Part shown: piece by piece, positions 48,104-58,513 of the stretch | How the letters are laid out: each line of letters starts with the position of its first letter | Position numbering within the stretch: the stretch's first letter is position 1 | Assembly (NCBI RefSeq): GCF_030248535.1 | Contig: NZ_JAHGAJ010000007.1 | Location: 186,001 to 250,000, forward strand | Direction of reading: 5' to 3' | Source of the DNA: Vibrio sp. D404a | GTDB taxonomy: Bacteria; Pseudomonadota; Gammaproteobacteria; Enterobacterales; Vibrionaceae | Length of the DNA stretch: 64,000 bases | The notes under the pieces: model-generated | What the model was told of the DNA's origin: nothing | What the model saw: only the letters and a program-made list of their open reading frames with translations | Databases searched by the model: none | Made by a program: the position numbers and the translations under genes

Positions 48104-50824
48104 ATGATCTCATTAATTGAACAAATTCGTACCGGCTCTGTTTGGACCTTTCCAGGTGGTGTACACCCTGCCGAAAACAAAACACAATCTAACGGCTCTG
48201 ATCTGATCCATGCATCGATCCCGCAAGAGATTGTGCTACCTGTAAAACAGCATATCGGCAAAGCCGGCAATATATTGGTTGCTGTTGGTGACGCTGTACT
48301 CAAAGGCCAGCAGCTGACTGCATTGGACACAGGTTTCACTCTTCCTGTACACGCCCCAACATCGGGTACCGTTGTTGCCATCGAACCAAGAACTACCGCT
48401 CACCCTTCTGGCCTTTCTGAACTGAGCATCGTGATCAAACCTGATGGTCAAGATCAGTGGATCGAACGTCAAGGCGTTGAAGATTACACGCAAAAGAGCG
48501 CGGATGAACTTCTGGATATCATTCGTCAAGCGGGTATCTCAGGCATGGGGGGGGCTGGCTTCCCTACCGCAAAGAAACTTCAGTCTGGATTGGGTCGTAC
48601 AGATCTTCTGATCGTCAACGCTGCTGAGTGTGAGCCTTACATCACCTCTGATGACAAACTACTTCAAGAGCACGCGGATGAGGTGCTAAAAGGTATCGAA
48701 GTTGTTGAACACCTATTGCAGCCAAAGCTGACTGTAATTGGTATCGAAGACAACAAGCCACAAGCGATTAAAGCACTAGAGCTCGCTGCAAAAGACAAAG
48801 ATATCGTCATTCGAGTCATTCCGACCAAATACCCATCTGGTGGTGAGAAGCAGCTAATTAAGATTCTCACTAACAAAGAAGTACCTGCGGGCGGCATTCC
48901 TGCAGATATTGGCGTGTTGGTACAGAACGTCGGCTCACTCTACTCTATCAAACGAGCAGTGATTGACGGCGAACCTGTAGTGAACCGTGTCGTTACATTG
49001 ACCGGTAAAACCTTTAAGCAGCCACGTAATGTATGGGCTCTGTTAGGCACACCAGTCAGCGCATTGCTTGAAGAGTTTGGATACAAAGCAGATAAAAAGC
49101 TACCAAGACTTATCTTGGGTGGGCCTATGATGGGCTTTACGTTGCCACATGAAAACGTGCCGATCACTAAAACATCAAACTGTATTCTAGCGCCAACGCG
49201 CCGCGAGATTTCTCCTAACAGCTACGAAATGGAGTGTATCCGTTGTAGTCAATGTGCAGAGGCTTGCCCTGCTTCGTTGCTACCTCAACAGCTTCAATGG
49301 CACGCTAAGGCAAATGAGCTCGATAAATGTGAAGAGCTCAACATCAAAGACTGTATCGAGTGTGGTGCTTGTGCGTTTGTCTGCCCAAGTGAGATCCCAC
49401 TTGTTCAGTATTACCGCCAAGCCAAAGCAGAAATCAAAACTCGTCGAGATGAAGCCGCCGCAGCCGAGCGCGCCAAACTGCGTTTTGAAGAGAAAAATGC
49501 CCGTATGGAACGCGACAAGGCTGAGCGTGAGAATCGATTTAAGAAAGCCGCTGACAATCGTCGTAAAGAGATGAAGACATCTGACGGTGATGACGCAATT
49601 GCCGCAGCCATTGCACGAGTGAAAGCACAGAAAGCCGCGGGCACAGATACAGCAAGCAGCGAGCCGGCTGTGAAGCCAGCAGTTGCCGCTGCCATTGCTA
49701 AAGCGAAAGCAAAACAAGCAGCCGCTCAGCAAGGTAACAACGCAGAGCCAGACAACACCGAAATGTCCAAGCTACGCGAAGAGCGCAAAAAGCTAGCTCG
49801 AGAACGCAAAGCTCAACAAGCCACCAGCGACAACCCAAGCTCTGGTGAAGACAAGAAAGATGCCGTTGCTGCAGCTATTGCTCGTGCCAAAGCGAAGAAA
49901 GCACAACAGGCAGAAACAAGCTCTGATTCAGGCGCTGACACGAAGAAAGACGCTGTCGCTGCGGCTATTGCTCGTGCCAAAGCGAAGAAGGCACAGAAGG
50001 CAGAAACAAGCGCTGATTCAGGTGCTGATTCAGGTGCTGACGCTAAGAAAGACGCAGTCGCTGCTGCCATTGCTCGTGCTAAAGCGAAAAAAGCACAGCA
50101 AGCTCAGCCACAGGTTGAAGAAGCGGAAACTGAGACAGCAGACGAAGCGGTTGATCCGAAGAAAGCTGCAGTGGCCGCTGCCATTGCTCGTGCTAAGGCG
50201 AAAAAAGCACAGCAAGCTCAACCAAAGGTTGAAGAAGCGGAAACTGAGACAACAGACGAAGCGGTTGATCCGAAGAAAGCTGCAGTTGCCGCTGCCATTG
50301 CTCGTGCTAAAGCGAAAAAAGCACAGCAAGCTCAACCACAGGTTGAAGAGGCAGAAGTTGAAACTGAGACAGCAGACGAAGCAGTTGATCCGAAGAAAGC
50401 TGCAGTTGCCGCTGCCATTGCTCGCGCTAAAGCAAAAAAGGCACAGGTTGAAGAAGCTGATGCATACACTGGGACAGCAGACGAAGCGGTTGATCCGAAG
50501 AAAGCTGCTGTTGCCGCTGCCATTGCTCGCGCTAAAGCGAAAAAAGCACAGCAAGCTCAACCACAAGTTGAAGAAGCTGATGCAGACACTGGGACAGCAG
50601 ACGAAGCGGTTGATCCGAAGAAAGCTGCTGTTGCCGCTGCCATTGCTCGCGCTAAAGCGAAAAAAGCACAGCAAGCTCAACCACAAGTTGAAGAAACTGA
50701 AACTGAGACAGCAGACGAAGCGGTTGATCCAAAGAAAGCTGCTGTTGCCGCGGCCATTGCTCGTGCAAAAGCGAGAAAGGCTCAACAAGAGCAGAATAAA
50801 AAGAACATTGAGGAGAAAGAGTAG
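48104..50824 (+). CDS. rnfC: Electron transport complex subunit RnfC (RsxC) with long repeat tail
   Basis: RnfC is the peripheral NADH/FMN-binding subunit, related to the 51-kDa subunit of complex I. Residues ~1-440 are the conserved core, with [16 protein letters not shown] (Gly-rich FMN/NADH site), [10 protein letters not shown], and two [4Fe-4S] motifs [12 protein letters not shown] and [12 protein letters not shown]. From about residue 440 to the end at 906 lies a charged Ala/Lys/Glu-rich tail with 11 copies of a [17 protein letters not shown] block, most of them 40 residues apart. Shorter versions of such tails occur in enteric and vibrio RsxC. The stop overlaps the rnfD start. Confidence 0.96.
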   Translation: MISLIEQIRTGSVWTFPGGVHPAENKTQSNGSDLIHASIPQEIVLPVKQHIGKAGNILVAVGDAVLKGQQLTALDTGFTLPVHAPTSGTVVAIEPRTTAHPSGLSELSIVIKPDGQDQWIERQGVEDYTQKSADELLDIIRQAGISGMGGAGFPTAKKLQSGLGRTDLLIVNAAECEPYITSDDKLLQEHADEVLKGIEVVEHLLQPKLTVIGIEDNKPQAIKALELAAKDKDIVIRVIPTKYPSGGEKQLIKILTNKEVPAGGIPADIGVLVQNVGSLYSIKRAVIDGEPVVNRVVTLTGKTFKQPRNVWALLGTPVSALLEEFGYKADKKLPRLILGGPMMGFTLPHENVPITKTSNCILAPTRREISPNSYEMECIRCSQCAEACPASLLPQQLQWHAKANELDKCEELNIKDCIECGACAFVCPSEIPLVQYYRQAKAEIKTRRDEAAAAERAKLRFEEKNARMERDKAERENRFKKAADNRRKEMKTSDGDDAIAAAIARVKAQKAAGTDTASSEPAVKPAVAAAIAKAKAKQAAAQQGNNAEPDNTEMSKLREERKKLARERKAQQATSDNPSSGEDKKDAVAAAIARAKAKKAQQAETSSDSGADTKKDAVAAAIARAKAKKAQKAETSADSGADSGADAKKDAVAAAIARAKAKKAQQAQPQVEEAETETADEAVDPKKAAVAAAIARAKAKKAQQAQPKVEEAETETTDEAVDPKKAAVAAAIARAKAKKAQQAQPQVEEAEVETETADEAVDPKKAAVAAAIARAKAKKAQVEEADAYTGTADEAVDPKKAAVAAAIARAKAKKAQQAQPQVEEADADTGTADEAVDPKKAAVAAAIARAKAKKAQQAQPQVEETETETADEAVDPKKAAVAAAIARAKARKAQQEQNKKNIEEKE
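49587..50787 (+). repeat. tandem repeat array in the rnfC tail (120-bp units)
   Basis: Eleven helical blocks ([12 protein letters not shown] and variants) are encoded here. The last six form near-identical 120-bp units; for example 50521-50580 and 50641-50700 differ at two bases. One unit, near 50436-50490, lacks the QAQPQ segment and is 15 bases shorter. The first blocks are more diverged, as expected for an array growing from its 3' end. Confidence 0.9.
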
Positions 50825-51870
50825 TGGCCTTCTTTATTGCCAGCTCACCACACGCGCATAGCCGCAGAAGCACACCCGATCTAATGAAATGGGTGGCGAT
50901 TGCCGCGCTACCTGGACTATTGGCCCAAACCTACCTCTTTGGTTGGGGTACGATCATTCAGCTCGTGTTCGCTATTTTGCTTGCCGTTACTTTCGAAGCT
51001 TGTGTCATGTTACTTCGTAAACGCCCGCCTGTTATGGCGTTACGCGACTACAGCGCAGTGGTTACTGCATGGCTTTTAAGCGTTGCGATCCCGCCACACT
51101 CTCCTTGGTGGTTAATGGTTATCGGTTTGTTCTTTGCCATTGTTATTGCGAAACACCTTTACGGTGGGCTAGGACAAAACCCATTTAATCCAGCCATGGT
51201 CGCCTATGTGGTATTGCTGATCTCATTCCCAGTGCAAATGACAAGCTGGAATGCACCCATCAGTTTGAGTGCAGAACCTGCAAGCTTTGTTGATTCGTTC
51301 TTGATGATCTTTACTGGTTTTAACAATGAAGGCCTCTCTTTACAGCAGGCTCGAGTTGGTATTGATGGCACGACAATGGCGACACCATTAGATGCATTCA
51401 AAACATCTCTAGCAGCAGGCAACACCGCTTCTGAAGCACTTTCACAGCCTCAATTTAGCTGGCTTGCAGGCATTGGCTGGGAGTGGGTAAACATCGCTTA
51501 TCTACTAGGCGGCCTTGTCTTAATCAAACAACGTGTGATTCAGTGGTACATTCCTGTCTCATTCTTGGCAAGTTTGACGCTATTTAGTCTGGTGTTCAGT
51601 GTGCTTACCCCGGGTGAAACTGCATCACCATTGGTTCATTTGCTCTCTGGTGCCACGATGCTCGGTGCATTCTTTATCGCTACTGATCCTGTATCCGCCT
51701 CTACAACAGTTAAAGGTCGATTGGTATTTGGTGCGATGATCGGTGGCTTGGTCTTCATTATTCGTAGTTGGGGTGGCTTCCCTGACGGTGTTGCCTTTGC
51801 AGTGCTGTTAGCCAATATGTGCGTTCCTTTGATCGACTACTACACCAAACCTCGTACATACGGCCATTAA
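50824..51870 (+). CDS. rnfD: Electron transport complex subunit RnfD (RsxD)
   Basis: A membrane subunit related to NqrB. The 348-residue protein has about ten hydrophobic segments. FMN is expected to attach covalently to the Thr of the SGAT motif ([13 protein letters not shown]). [19 protein letters not shown] is another family block. Translation begins at a GTG that overlaps the rnfC stop by one base, so the two are coupled. Confidence 0.96.
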   Translation: MAFFIASSPHAHSRRSTPDLMKWVAIAALPGLLAQTYLFGWGTIIQLVFAILLAVTFEACVMLLRKRPPVMALRDYSAVVTAWLLSVAIPPHSPWWLMVIGLFFAIVIAKHLYGGLGQNPFNPAMVAYVVLLISFPVQMTSWNAPISLSAEPASFVDSFLMIFTGFNNEGLSLQQARVGIDGTTMATPLDAFKTSLAAGNTASEALSQPQFSWLAGIGWEWVNIAYLLGGLVLIKQRVIQWYIPVSFLASLTLFSLVFSVLTPGETASPLVHLLSGATMLGAFFIATDPVSASTTVKGRLVFGAMIGGLVFIIRSWGGFPDGVAFAVLLANMCVPLIDYYTKPRTYGH

Positions 51871-51884
51871 GGAAATCACATACC

Positions 51885-52514
51885 ATGCTAAATGCTATTA
51901 GAAAGAATGGTTTAACCCTTGCAATTTTTGCCTGTGCATCCACAGGTCTAGTGGCCGTTACCCACTATCTGACAAAAGACCAGATCAAGCAACAAGAGCA
52001 AGTACAACTACTATCTGTCTTGAATCAAGTGATCCCACACGAGAAACATGACAACGAATTGTTTTCGTCTTGTACACTGGTTGAGTCTGAAGCGCTGGGC
52101 AGCAAGCAAGCCATGCCCGCTTACATTGCAACCATCAATGGTGAACCGAGTGCGATTGCTATTGAGGCCATTGCGCCTGATGGCTATAACGGTGCGATTA
52201 AAGTGATCGTTGGTCTGGATATCGACGGCACAGTTTTAGGGACTCGAGTCCTTTCACACCAAGAAACACCTGGGCTTGGGGATAAGATCGACCTTCGCGT
52301 TACCGACTGGATCACTTCATTTACTGGCAAACAAGTCACTGAAACGAACCAAGATAAGTGGAAAGTACGCAAAGATGGCGGTGACTTCGACCAATTTACC
52401 GGTGCAACCATCACCCCAAGAGCCGTAGTAAAAGCGGTGAAGAATGCTGTCGTGTTCGTTAATGAAAACCAACAGACACTGTTGTCTCAGCCTAAAAACT
52501 GTGGAGGCGCATAA
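51885..52514 (+). CDS. rnfG: Electron transport complex subunit RnfG (RsxG)
   Basis: A mostly periplasmic flavoprotein subunit, 209 residues, with one N-terminal anchor (~8-28). FMN attaches to the Thr of the motif [13 protein letters not shown] near residue 175; the [13 protein letters not shown] block is also diagnostic (NqrC/RnfG family). The ATG at 51885 is used; the longer open frame overlaps the end of rnfD and has no homology. Confidence 0.96.
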   Translation: MLNAIRKNGLTLAIFACASTGLVAVTHYLTKDQIKQQEQVQLLSVLNQVIPHEKHDNELFSSCTLVESEALGSKQAMPAYIATINGEPSAIAIEAIAPDGYNGAIKVIVGLDIDGTVLGTRVLSHQETPGLGDKIDLRVTDWITSFTGKQVTETNQDKWKVRKDGGDFDQFTGATITPRAVVKAVKNAVVFVNENQQTLLSQPKNCGGA

Positions 52515-53206
52515 TGAGTGAACATAAAACGCTGATTAAAAATGGCATGTGGGCAAACAACCCTGCCCTTGTACAACTGCTTGGCCTTTGTCCATTATTA
52601 GCGGTGTCGTCAACGGTTACTAACGCGCTAGGCTTAGGCATCGCGACACTGTTAGTCCTAGTTGGCTCAAACGTCTGTGTATCTTTGGTGCGCAATCACG
52701 TTCCAAAAGAGGTACGTATCCCTGTATTCGTAATGATCATTGCCTCATTAGTAACCTGTGTTCAGCTACTGATGAACGCTTACGCATACGGTCTATACCT
52801 GTCTCTGGGTATTTTTATCCCTCTGATTGTGACCAACTGTATTATTATCGGTCGAGCTGAGGCGTTTGCTTCTAAAAACACGGTACTGCCAGCAGCGCAA
52901 GATGGCTTTTGGATGGGGATGGGTATGACTGCCGTTCTTGTTGTACTAGGCGCTATGCGCGAGGTCATTGGTAATGGCACCTTGTTTGACGGTGCAGATC
53001 TGTTACTTGGTGATTGGGCAGCCGCACTACGAATTGAAATATTCCAATTCGATAATAGCTTCTTACTGGCACTGCTACCGCCGGGCGCGTTCATCGGCGT
53101 TGGCTTCTTGATTGCGCTGAAGAACCTCATCGACCATCAAGCAAAAGCAAGACAGCCGAAGCAAGAGAAACCAACAATCGAACGCGCACGTGTCACTAAC
53201 GCGTAG
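52514..53206 (+). CDS. rnfE: Electron transport complex subunit RnfE (RsxE)
   Basis: A 230-residue integral membrane subunit homologous to RnfA. It has six hydrophobic segments and the paired cysteine regions [11 protein letters not shown] and [14 protein letters not shown], predicted to share an Fe-S centre with RnfA inside the membrane. The start overlaps the rnfG stop (TAATG). A terminator-like hairpin separates it from nth. Confidence 0.96.
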   Translation: MSEHKTLIKNGMWANNPALVQLLGLCPLLAVSSTVTNALGLGIATLLVLVGSNVCVSLVRNHVPKEVRIPVFVMIIASLVTCVQLLMNAYAYGLYLSLGIFIPLIVTNCIIIGRAEAFASKNTVLPAAQDGFWMGMGMTAVLVVLGAMREVIGNGTLFDGADLLLGDWAAALRIEIFQFDNSFLLALLPPGAFIGVGFLIALKNLIDHQAKARQPKQEKPTIERARVTNA

Positions 53207-53218
53207 TTCAAATCATTC

Positions 53219-53242
53219 AAAGGGGCTAATTTAGCCCCTTTT
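53219..53242 (+). terminator. hairpin between rnfE and nth
   Basis: AAAGGGGCTAA pairs with TTAGCCCCTTT, with a short T run. It should end much of the rnf transcription before nth. Confidence 0.75.
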
Positions 53243-53336
53243 GCAAATATAAATAAAGACACTCACAAGAGTGCAAAGAACAACAAGCTTGAAGCTTAAG
53301 CCACTCCGAGCTTTAAAACTGGAAAGTAATGTCACT

Positions 53337-53972
53337 ATGAATAATGTCAAACGCGTACAAATCTTAGAGCGTTTAAGGGAAAACAACCCGAATCCTCAGA
53401 CCGAACTCAACTGGAGCTCTCCCTTTGAGTTATTGATCGCGGTTTTGCTATCAGCGCAAGCCACCGATGTCAGTGTTAACAAGGCAACCGATAAGCTCTA
53501 CCCTGTTGCCAACACACCACAAGCGATTTATGACCTAGGTGTTGATGGACTAAAAGAATACATCAAGACCATTGGCCTGTTTAACTCAAAGGCCGAGAAC
53601 ACCATCAAAACTTGCCGCATGTTGCTCGACCTGCACAACGGCGAAGTTCCTGAAGACCGTGCCGCTCTTGAAGCCTTACCTGGTGTTGGTCGTAAAACAG
53701 CAAATGTGGTGCTCAACACTGCATTTGGCTGGCCAACCATTGCCGTCGATACTCACATTTATCGCGTATCGAATCGTAGTAAGTTCGCAATGGGTAAAAC
53801 TGTTGATGACGTTGAGCAAAAACTGCTTAAAGTCGTACCAAAGGAGTTCAAGCTAGATGTACATCACTGGCTGATTCTGCACGGCCGCTATACTTGTGTG
53901 GCGCGCAAGCCACGCTGTGGTAGCTGCATCATTGAAGACTTATGCGAATTCAAAGAGAAGACCGAAGTCTAA
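53337..53972 (+). CDS. nth: Endonuclease III
   Basis: A DNA glycosylase/AP-lyase that removes oxidised pyrimidines in base excision repair. The 211-residue protein matches E. coli Nth in length. The helix-hairpin-helix is LPGVGRKTANVVL with catalytic Lys120, the catalytic Asp138 is in VDTHIYRV, and the [4Fe-4S] cluster loop is C187-x6-C194-x2-C197-x5-C203. The ATG at 53337 is chosen by this alignment. nth follows the rnf genes, as in E. coli. Confidence 0.97.
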   Translation: MNNVKRVQILERLRENNPNPQTELNWSSPFELLIAVLLSAQATDVSVNKATDKLYPVANTPQAIYDLGVDGLKEYIKTIGLFNSKAENTIKTCRMLLDLHNGEVPEDRAALEALPGVGRKTANVVLNTAFGWPTIAVDTHIYRVSNRSKFAMGKTVDDVEQKLLKVVPKEFKLDVHHWLILHGRYTCVARKPRCGSCIIEDLCEFKEKTEV

Positions 53973-54017
53973 CCAATTATCGGTTTTCTATAAAAACATC
54001 AAAGCTAGGAGCAAACT

Positions 54018-54434
54018 ATGTCAAACGGTCGTATTTTACACACCATGCTACGCGTCGGCGATTTGGATCGTTCAATCGAGTTCTACACTGACGTGATGGG
54101 CATGAATGTACTTCGTCGCAACGAAAACAAAGAGTACGAATACACACTAGTATTCGTGGGTTACGGCGATGAATCACAAGGTTCAGTGATTGAGTTGACC
54201 TACAACTGGGGAACGTCTGAGTACGATCTTGGTAACGCATTTGGTCACGTTGCTATCGGTGTTGACGATATCTACACAACATGTGATGCAATCAAAGCGG
54301 CAGGTGGCAACGTTACTCGTGAGCCGGGCCCCGTGAAAGGCGGTTCAACGCACATTGCATTTGTTAAAGACCCAGACGGCTACATGATTGAGCTGATTCA
54401 AAACAAGCAAGCTAGCGCTGGACTGGAAGGCTAA
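54018..54434 (+). CDS. gloA: Lactoylglutathione lyase (glyoxalase I)
   Basis: GloA isomerises the hemithioacetal of methylglyoxal and glutathione to S-lactoylglutathione. The 138-residue protein aligns with E. coli GloA with three extra N-terminal residues. Metal ligands are expected at H8 (ILHTMLRV), E59 (IELTYNWG), H77 (FGHVAIGVD) and E125 (MIELIQ). This short form usually uses nickel. It lies 45 bases after nth without an obvious terminator between them. Confidence 0.97.
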   Translation: MSNGRILHTMLRVGDLDRSIEFYTDVMGMNVLRRNENKEYEYTLVFVGYGDESQGSVIELTYNWGTSEYDLGNAFGHVAIGVDDIYTTCDAIKAAGGNVTREPGPVKGGSTHIAFVKDPDGYMIELIQNKQASAGLEG

Positions 54435-54477
54435 TTTCAGGCTTCCGCTACTTAAGTAGTCACAACGATTCAATAAT

Positions 54478-54503
54478 AAAGCGAGCATCATGCTCGCTTT
54501 TTA
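54478..54503 (+). terminator. gloA terminator
   Basis: GCGAGCA-TCA-TGCTCGC with flanking A and T runs. Confidence 0.9.
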
Positions 54504-54573
54504 TTTTCCACTTCATTTCGTAGCAGTGGCTCTCATAAAACACTACCTCTTGCTTAAATCTCAGTTATTAGAC

Positions 54574-54602
54574 TTTACATGATAATGATTATCGTTTAGA
54601 TT
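54574..54602 (+). promoter_or_regulatory. promoter of the DUF2753-like gene
   Basis: TTTACA (54574-54579) and TAGATT (54597-54602) are 17 bases apart and match the sigma-70 consensus at 5 and 4 of 6 positions. The spacer is almost entirely the Fur box. Confidence 0.6.
54580..54594. promoter_or_regulatory. Fur box
   Basis: TGATAATGATTATCG matches the 7-1-7 Fur consensus TGATAAT-N-ATTATCA at all but the last base and contains the perfect palindrome GATAATGATTATC. Fur-Fe2+ bound here would block RNA polymerase. Confidence 0.82.
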
Positions 54603-54632
54603 GATGCCAGTTTTAATTTGGGAGCTATCATT

Positions 54633-55067
54633 ATGATAAACGAATGGGAAAAACACACTTTACTTGCCGATACCGCGCTGCAACTCGACGATCCTATTCG
54701 AAGCATCCTACACTATCAGCAAGCGCTAACTCTCAGTGAAAGAATTACTGAACGCACGGATATCGAAGCTGATGAGCGACTACTGATCTCCGTTATTTCA
54801 TGCCACAACTTAGCACAATTCTGGCGTTGGGCTGGCGACACTGAATATGAGCTAAAATATCTACAGCTCGCTTCAGAAAAAGTACTGACCCTGATTCCTC
54901 AATGCCCAAATACACAGTGTGCTAGCTTTATCGACTCTATTGGCTGCTGTAAGAAGGCGTTGATTGATTTTATGAAGCGCCACCCGAACCCAAAAATTGC
55001 CTCTATGGTAGAGAAAATAGATACGGCGACCAACTGCGAAATTATTGCCAAATTCCGTCTTAACTAA
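54633..55067 (+). CDS. DUF2753-like protein, probably Fur-regulated, function unknown
   Basis: A 144-residue, helix-rich cytoplasmic protein that I assign from memory to the DUF2753 family, seen mainly in vibrios. The pattern of HTLLADTALQLDD...ILHYQQALTLSE and LKYLQLASEKVL looks like TPR-type helical pairs. Seven or so cysteines are present, including CPNTQC and GCCKK plus ISCHNLAQFW, which could bind metal, though no known motif is met. The ATG at 54633 follows GGGAG at nine bases; an upstream TTG is unlikely. A Fur box sits in its promoter, so expression should rise under iron limitation. The function is not known. Confidence 0.8.
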   Translation: MINEWEKHTLLADTALQLDDPIRSILHYQQALTLSERITERTDIEADERLLISVISCHNLAQFWRWAGDTEYELKYLQLASEKVLTLIPQCPNTQCASFIDSIGCCKKALIDFMKRHPNPKIASMVEKIDTATNCEIIAKFRLN

Positions 55068-55087
55068 TTGCTTTCCTGCCCGGAAAT

Positions 55088-55120
55088 AAAAATGCCAGTC
55101 TGTCGAGACTGGCATTTTTA
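55088..55120. terminator. bidirectional terminator between the DUF2753-like gene and motY
   Basis: AAAAATGCCAGTCT pairs with AGACTGGCATTTTT, with A and T runs on both sides, between converging genes. Confidence 0.92.
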
Positions 55121-55144
55121 TTTGATTGAATAATAGGTTGATGA

Positions 55145-56026
55145 TTAAACCTGAGTTCGCCCCAGTGAAATCACCACGCGTCGGTTCTTATCTTTGCCGA
55201 TAGGTGATGCATTATCGGCAATCGGACGACGCTTGCCATAACCCTGAACTTGGATTCGTTCTTCTGAAAGACCAAGCGATTTAAAATACTCACGTAGCGA
55301 CTCTGCTCGACGCTCCGATAGGTTTTGGCTGACACCTTTGCTGTCTGCTGAATCTGTGTATGTTGCCACCAGCACAAGGTCGATATCTTGGTTATAACGG
55401 ATGTATTCGGCAATCTGACTCAAACGCTTTTGAGAAGCCTTACTCAGCTGGTCGCTATTTCTATCGTAATGAAGAATGGTAAATGAGATATCTTCAAAGC
55501 TGTACGGCAACAAGTTAGCAATACAGTCACTAAATACATTGTATTTCTGCTGGAACAGCACTGAAGAGAGAGCAACTTCAATTCGCTGATCTCGGCTCTG
55601 CCACTCTTGATAGCTAAACGTTGGGTAACGCCCTTTCTCTAACTCACTCAAGATCCCCCAAGCCGTTTGACCACCAACGTAGCCGTCAAATTGCTGGAAA
55701 AACTTAATCGTTGTCATGCGATCCGCGCTTTCCCCCGGACGCCAAGGTGGTGGCATCGAGATCAAGCTGACATTGCGTGTCGCCCCCATTGGACGGCGCA
55801 TTTTTAGTTCAAAATCTAAAATGATCTTTTTGCTGGCACGCGATGAAAACTCCGCATCACCAAAATTTGGAATCGGGTGAACCAGTCGACATTCCAATGG
55901 GGTATTTGCCACCATTTCCCAAGTCGACTGTTGAGGAGATGCCCCATATCGCTTCTCTTGCGCAAGCGCCGTCGACGACATCAGTAACGAAAACAGAATT
56001 GAACCTGTAATTAGTCGTTTATTCAT
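55145..56026 (-). CDS. motY: Sodium-type flagellar motor protein MotY
   Basis: MotY forms the periplasmic T ring of the sodium-driven polar flagellar motor and anchors the PomA/PomB stator. The 293-residue protein has a signal peptide (~1-22, SSTALA), a MotX-binding N-terminal domain, and a C-terminal OmpA-like peptidoglycan-binding domain ([20 protein letters not shown], then [13 protein letters not shown]). Two cysteines, in LECRLVHP and FSDCIANL, probably form a disulfide. Length equals V. alginolyticus MotY. No other flagellar genes are nearby, which is normal for motY. Confidence 0.95.
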   Translation of the reverse strand: MNKRLITGSILFSLLMSSTALAQEKRYGASPQQSTWEMVANTPLECRLVHPIPNFGDAEFSSRASKKIILDFELKMRRPMGATRNVSLISMPPPWRPGESADRMTTIKFFQQFDGYVGGQTAWGILSELEKGRYPTFSYQEWQSRDQRIEVALSSVLFQQKYNVFSDCIANLLPYSFEDISFTILHYDRNSDQLSKASQKRLSQIAEYIRYNQDIDLVLVATYTDSADSKGVSQNLSERRAESLREYFKSLGLSEERIQVQGYGKRRPIADNASPIGKDKNRRVVISLGRTQV

Positions 56027-56214
56027 AAGGGGGAGTATCTCTTAAGCAATTCGTTTAACAATGCAGCCAATTGCCGCATATTCTCTCTAGTCAGATTAAT
56101 GCAAATATCGCGCCGAATGTGGGTGGCTAATTTATGAATTAATCACTTTCTGGAGTTTTTATCACTGCTATTATCTGCAATAATGCAGCCTCAATCACAC
56201 TTATTTGGGCCAAC

Positions 56215-56865
56215 ATGACTGTAGAAAACGAAGCTCTGACCCTAAAAAAACGTTTCCGTGGCTATTTTCCGGTAGTCATTGACGTGGAAACCGCAGGGTT
56301 CAACGCGAAAACCGATGCATTATTAGAAATCTGTGCCATTACATTAGCAATGGATGAAAACGGAGATCTTCATCCAGCATCGACGCTTCATTTTCATATC
56401 GAGCCCTTTGAAGGTGCCAACATCGAGCAAGAAGCCTTAGATTTCAATGGCATCAAAGACCCTTTCAGTCCATTACGTGGTGCGGTCTCTGAGCAAGAAG
56501 CCCTCAAAGAGATCTACAAACTTGTGAGAAAAGAACAAAAAGCTTCCAATTGCAGCCGCGCTATCATGGTGGCACATAACGCAACATTTGACCTGAATTT
56601 CGTCAATGCTGCTAGTGAGCGTTGTAAGCTTAAACGCGTCCCTTTCCATCCTTTTGCAACTTTTGACACTGCTGCCTTAAGTGGACTTGCCTATGGCCAA
56701 ACCGTTCTGGCTAAAGCTTGCCGTACTGCGGGGATGGATTTTGACAACAAAGAAGCACACTCTGCTTTGTATGATACTCAAAAAACAGCTGAACTGTTTT
56801 GCGGTATCGTTAACAAATGGAAAGCCTTAGGCGGCTGGCCACTTGTTGAACCAGAACAAGAATAA
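56215..56865 (+). CDS. rnt: Ribonuclease T
   Basis: RNase T is a DEDD-family 3'-5' exonuclease that trims tRNA and other stable RNA 3' ends. The 216-residue protein has Exo I with [11 protein letters not shown] (Asp, Glu), Exo II with [11 protein letters not shown] (Asp), and Exo III with [14 protein letters not shown] (His, Asp). It is divergent from motY, and the permease gene follows 67 bases later with no terminator in between, so the two may be co-transcribed. Confidence 0.97.
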   Translation: MTVENEALTLKKRFRGYFPVVIDVETAGFNAKTDALLEICAITLAMDENGDLHPASTLHFHIEPFEGANIEQEALDFNGIKDPFSPLRGAVSEQEALKEIYKLVRKEQKASNCSRAIMVAHNATFDLNFVNAASERCKLKRVPFHPFATFDTAALSGLAYGQTVLAKACRTAGMDFDNKEAHSALYDTQKTAELFCGIVNKWKALGGWPLVEPEQE

Positions 56866-56932
56866 AATCGACAAACGTTTTTCGTATTGTCATTAATTAA
56901 AAAGTAGTTAAACACAACACTCCGAGAAAATT

Positions 56933-58258
56933 ATGAACCCTGTTGTTATATCAGTTTGCATCATGCTAGTTCTGGCCTTGATGCGTGTTAACGTTGTCGT
57001 TGCTCTCACATTCAGTGCGATCATCGGTGGCGTTGTGTCGGGCATGACTCTTAACGATGCCGTTGCAGCCTTTGAAAGCGGATTAGGTGGCGGTGCTACC
57101 ATCGCACTTAGCTACGCAATGTTAGGTACCTTTGCGGTTGCTATCTCACGTTCAGGTATCACAGACCTACTTGCTCAAAGCGTTATTAAACGTATTCACG
57201 GCAAAGAGAACAGCGCTGCGTCTAACGGTTTGAAATACGGCATTCTTGCATCACTTATTCTAGTGACCATGTCTTCTCAAAACGTTATCCCTGTGCATAT
57301 CGCCTTTATTCCAATTTTAATTCCACCTCTACTAGGCGTATTTGCGAAAATGAACCTTGACCGTCGTTTGGTCGCGTGTGTTCTGACATTTGGTCTGATC
57401 ACGCCATACATGGTTCTTCCAATTGGTTTCGGTGGTATTTTCCTTAACAATATCCTACTAAAGAACCTACACGACAATGGCCTTGAAAACGTGGTTGCAA
57501 GCCAAGTGCCTGTCGCTATGCTTCTGCCTGCAGCAGGCATGATCTTTGGTCTACTAACAGCGGTTTTCTTCACTTACCGTAAACCACGCCAATACAAAGA
57601 GACTGAACACACAACAGTGTCGACAGAAGCTAAGCAAATCAACAAGAAGCACATCATTGTGGCGGCTGTTGGTATTGTTGCAGCTCTGACTGTTCAGCTT
57701 TCGACTGGCTCAATGATCATCGGTGCTCTAGCGGGCTTCATGGTGTTCACTTTTGGTGGCGTAATTGCGTGGAAAGAGACGCAAGACGTGTTCACTAAAG
57801 GCGTTCACATGATGGCAATGATCGGCTTCATCATGATTGCCGCAGCAGGTTTTGCCGCAGTAATGAAGCAAACAGGTGGCGTAGAGTCACTTGTAGAGGC
57901 CCTATCGACCACGATTGGTGATAACAAGCCGCTTGCTGCTCTTCTTATGTTGGTTGTGGGTCTATTGGTGACAATGGGTATCGGCTCTTCATTCTCGACT
58001 ATCCCAATTCTGGCAACAATCTACGTACCGCTAGCAGCTGCATTCGGTTTCTCTCCTATGGCGACTATCGCACTAGTAGGTACAGCGGCTGCACTTGGTG
58101 ACGCGGGCTCGCCAGCTTCAGACTCTACGCTTGGTCCAACATCGGGTCTTAACGCGGACGGTCAACACGAGCACGTTTGGGAAACGGTAGTACCAACTTT
58201 CCTACACTACAACCTACCGCTGATCGCATTCGGTTGGATTGCGGCAATGGTTCTTTAG
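56933..58258 (+). CDS. Permease of the Na+/H+ antiporter NhaC-like family (YuiF-like)
   Basis: A 441-residue inner-membrane protein with 11-12 hydrophobic segments. It is commonly annotated as a Na+/H+ antiporter; conserved blocks include [20 protein letters not shown] and [20 protein letters not shown], which define the YuiF-like branch of the ion transporter superfamily. Some members of this branch have been proposed to carry amino acids rather than protons, so the substrate is uncertain. It is 67 bases after rnt and followed by a strong terminator. Confidence 0.8.
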   Translation: MNPVVISVCIMLVLALMRVNVVVALTFSAIIGGVVSGMTLNDAVAAFESGLGGGATIALSYAMLGTFAVAISRSGITDLLAQSVIKRIHGKENSAASNGLKYGILASLILVTMSSQNVIPVHIAFIPILIPPLLGVFAKMNLDRRLVACVLTFGLITPYMVLPIGFGGIFLNNILLKNLHDNGLENVVASQVPVAMLLPAAGMIFGLLTAVFFTYRKPRQYKETEHTTVSTEAKQINKKHIIVAAVGIVAALTVQLSTGSMIIGALAGFMVFTFGGVIAWKETQDVFTKGVHMMAMIGFIMIAAAGFAAVMKQTGGVESLVEALSTTIGDNKPLAALLMLVVGLLVTMGIGSSFSTIPILATIYVPLAAAFGFSPMATIALVGTAAALGDAGSPASDSTLGPTSGLNADGQHEHVWETVVPTFLHYNLPLIAFGWIAAMVL

Positions 58259-58282
58259 TCTAAAGCTAAACGTATACCTTTC

Positions 58283-58312
58283 AAAACCGCCTACCATTAG
58301 GCGGTTTTTTAT
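58283..58312 (+). terminator. permease gene terminator
   Basis: AAAACCGCCTA pairs with TAGGCGGTTTT around CCAT, followed by six Ts. Confidence 0.92.
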
Positions 58313-58513
58313 TGCCTTTCTCATAACCCACCCTCTTATTACGTACGTGATTCCCTTTCCAAAAGCACTCTGTTTTTATGCATCAGGTGGCATTTTATAA
58401 CATGCCCTTCTACACTTAAGTGTCTAATAAATAAGCTGTGCAATCCTAGATAAATAATTCGATAAATAGATGGATATGTACGGTAAAGGCTCAATACGTC
58501 ATAAGGCTAATAT

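Noticed and set aside
47542..48381. 279-residue minus-strand frame across rnfB and rnfC
   Set aside because: Fully antisense to conserved genes with normal codon bias in the rnf frame; no independent support.
49587..50787. Possible CRISPR or VNTR locus
   Set aside because: Repeats are in frame within rnfC, with no unique spacers and no cas genes. It is a coding repeat.
50030..50788. 252-residue minus-strand frame over the rnfC repeats
   Set aside because: Also a by-product of the repeat; Phe/Cys/Ser-rich and periodic at the same 40-residue interval.
49845..50861. 338-residue frame inside rnfC in another frame
   Set aside because: Produced by the 120-bp repeat lacking stops in that frame; Leu/Lys/Arg repeats without protein character.
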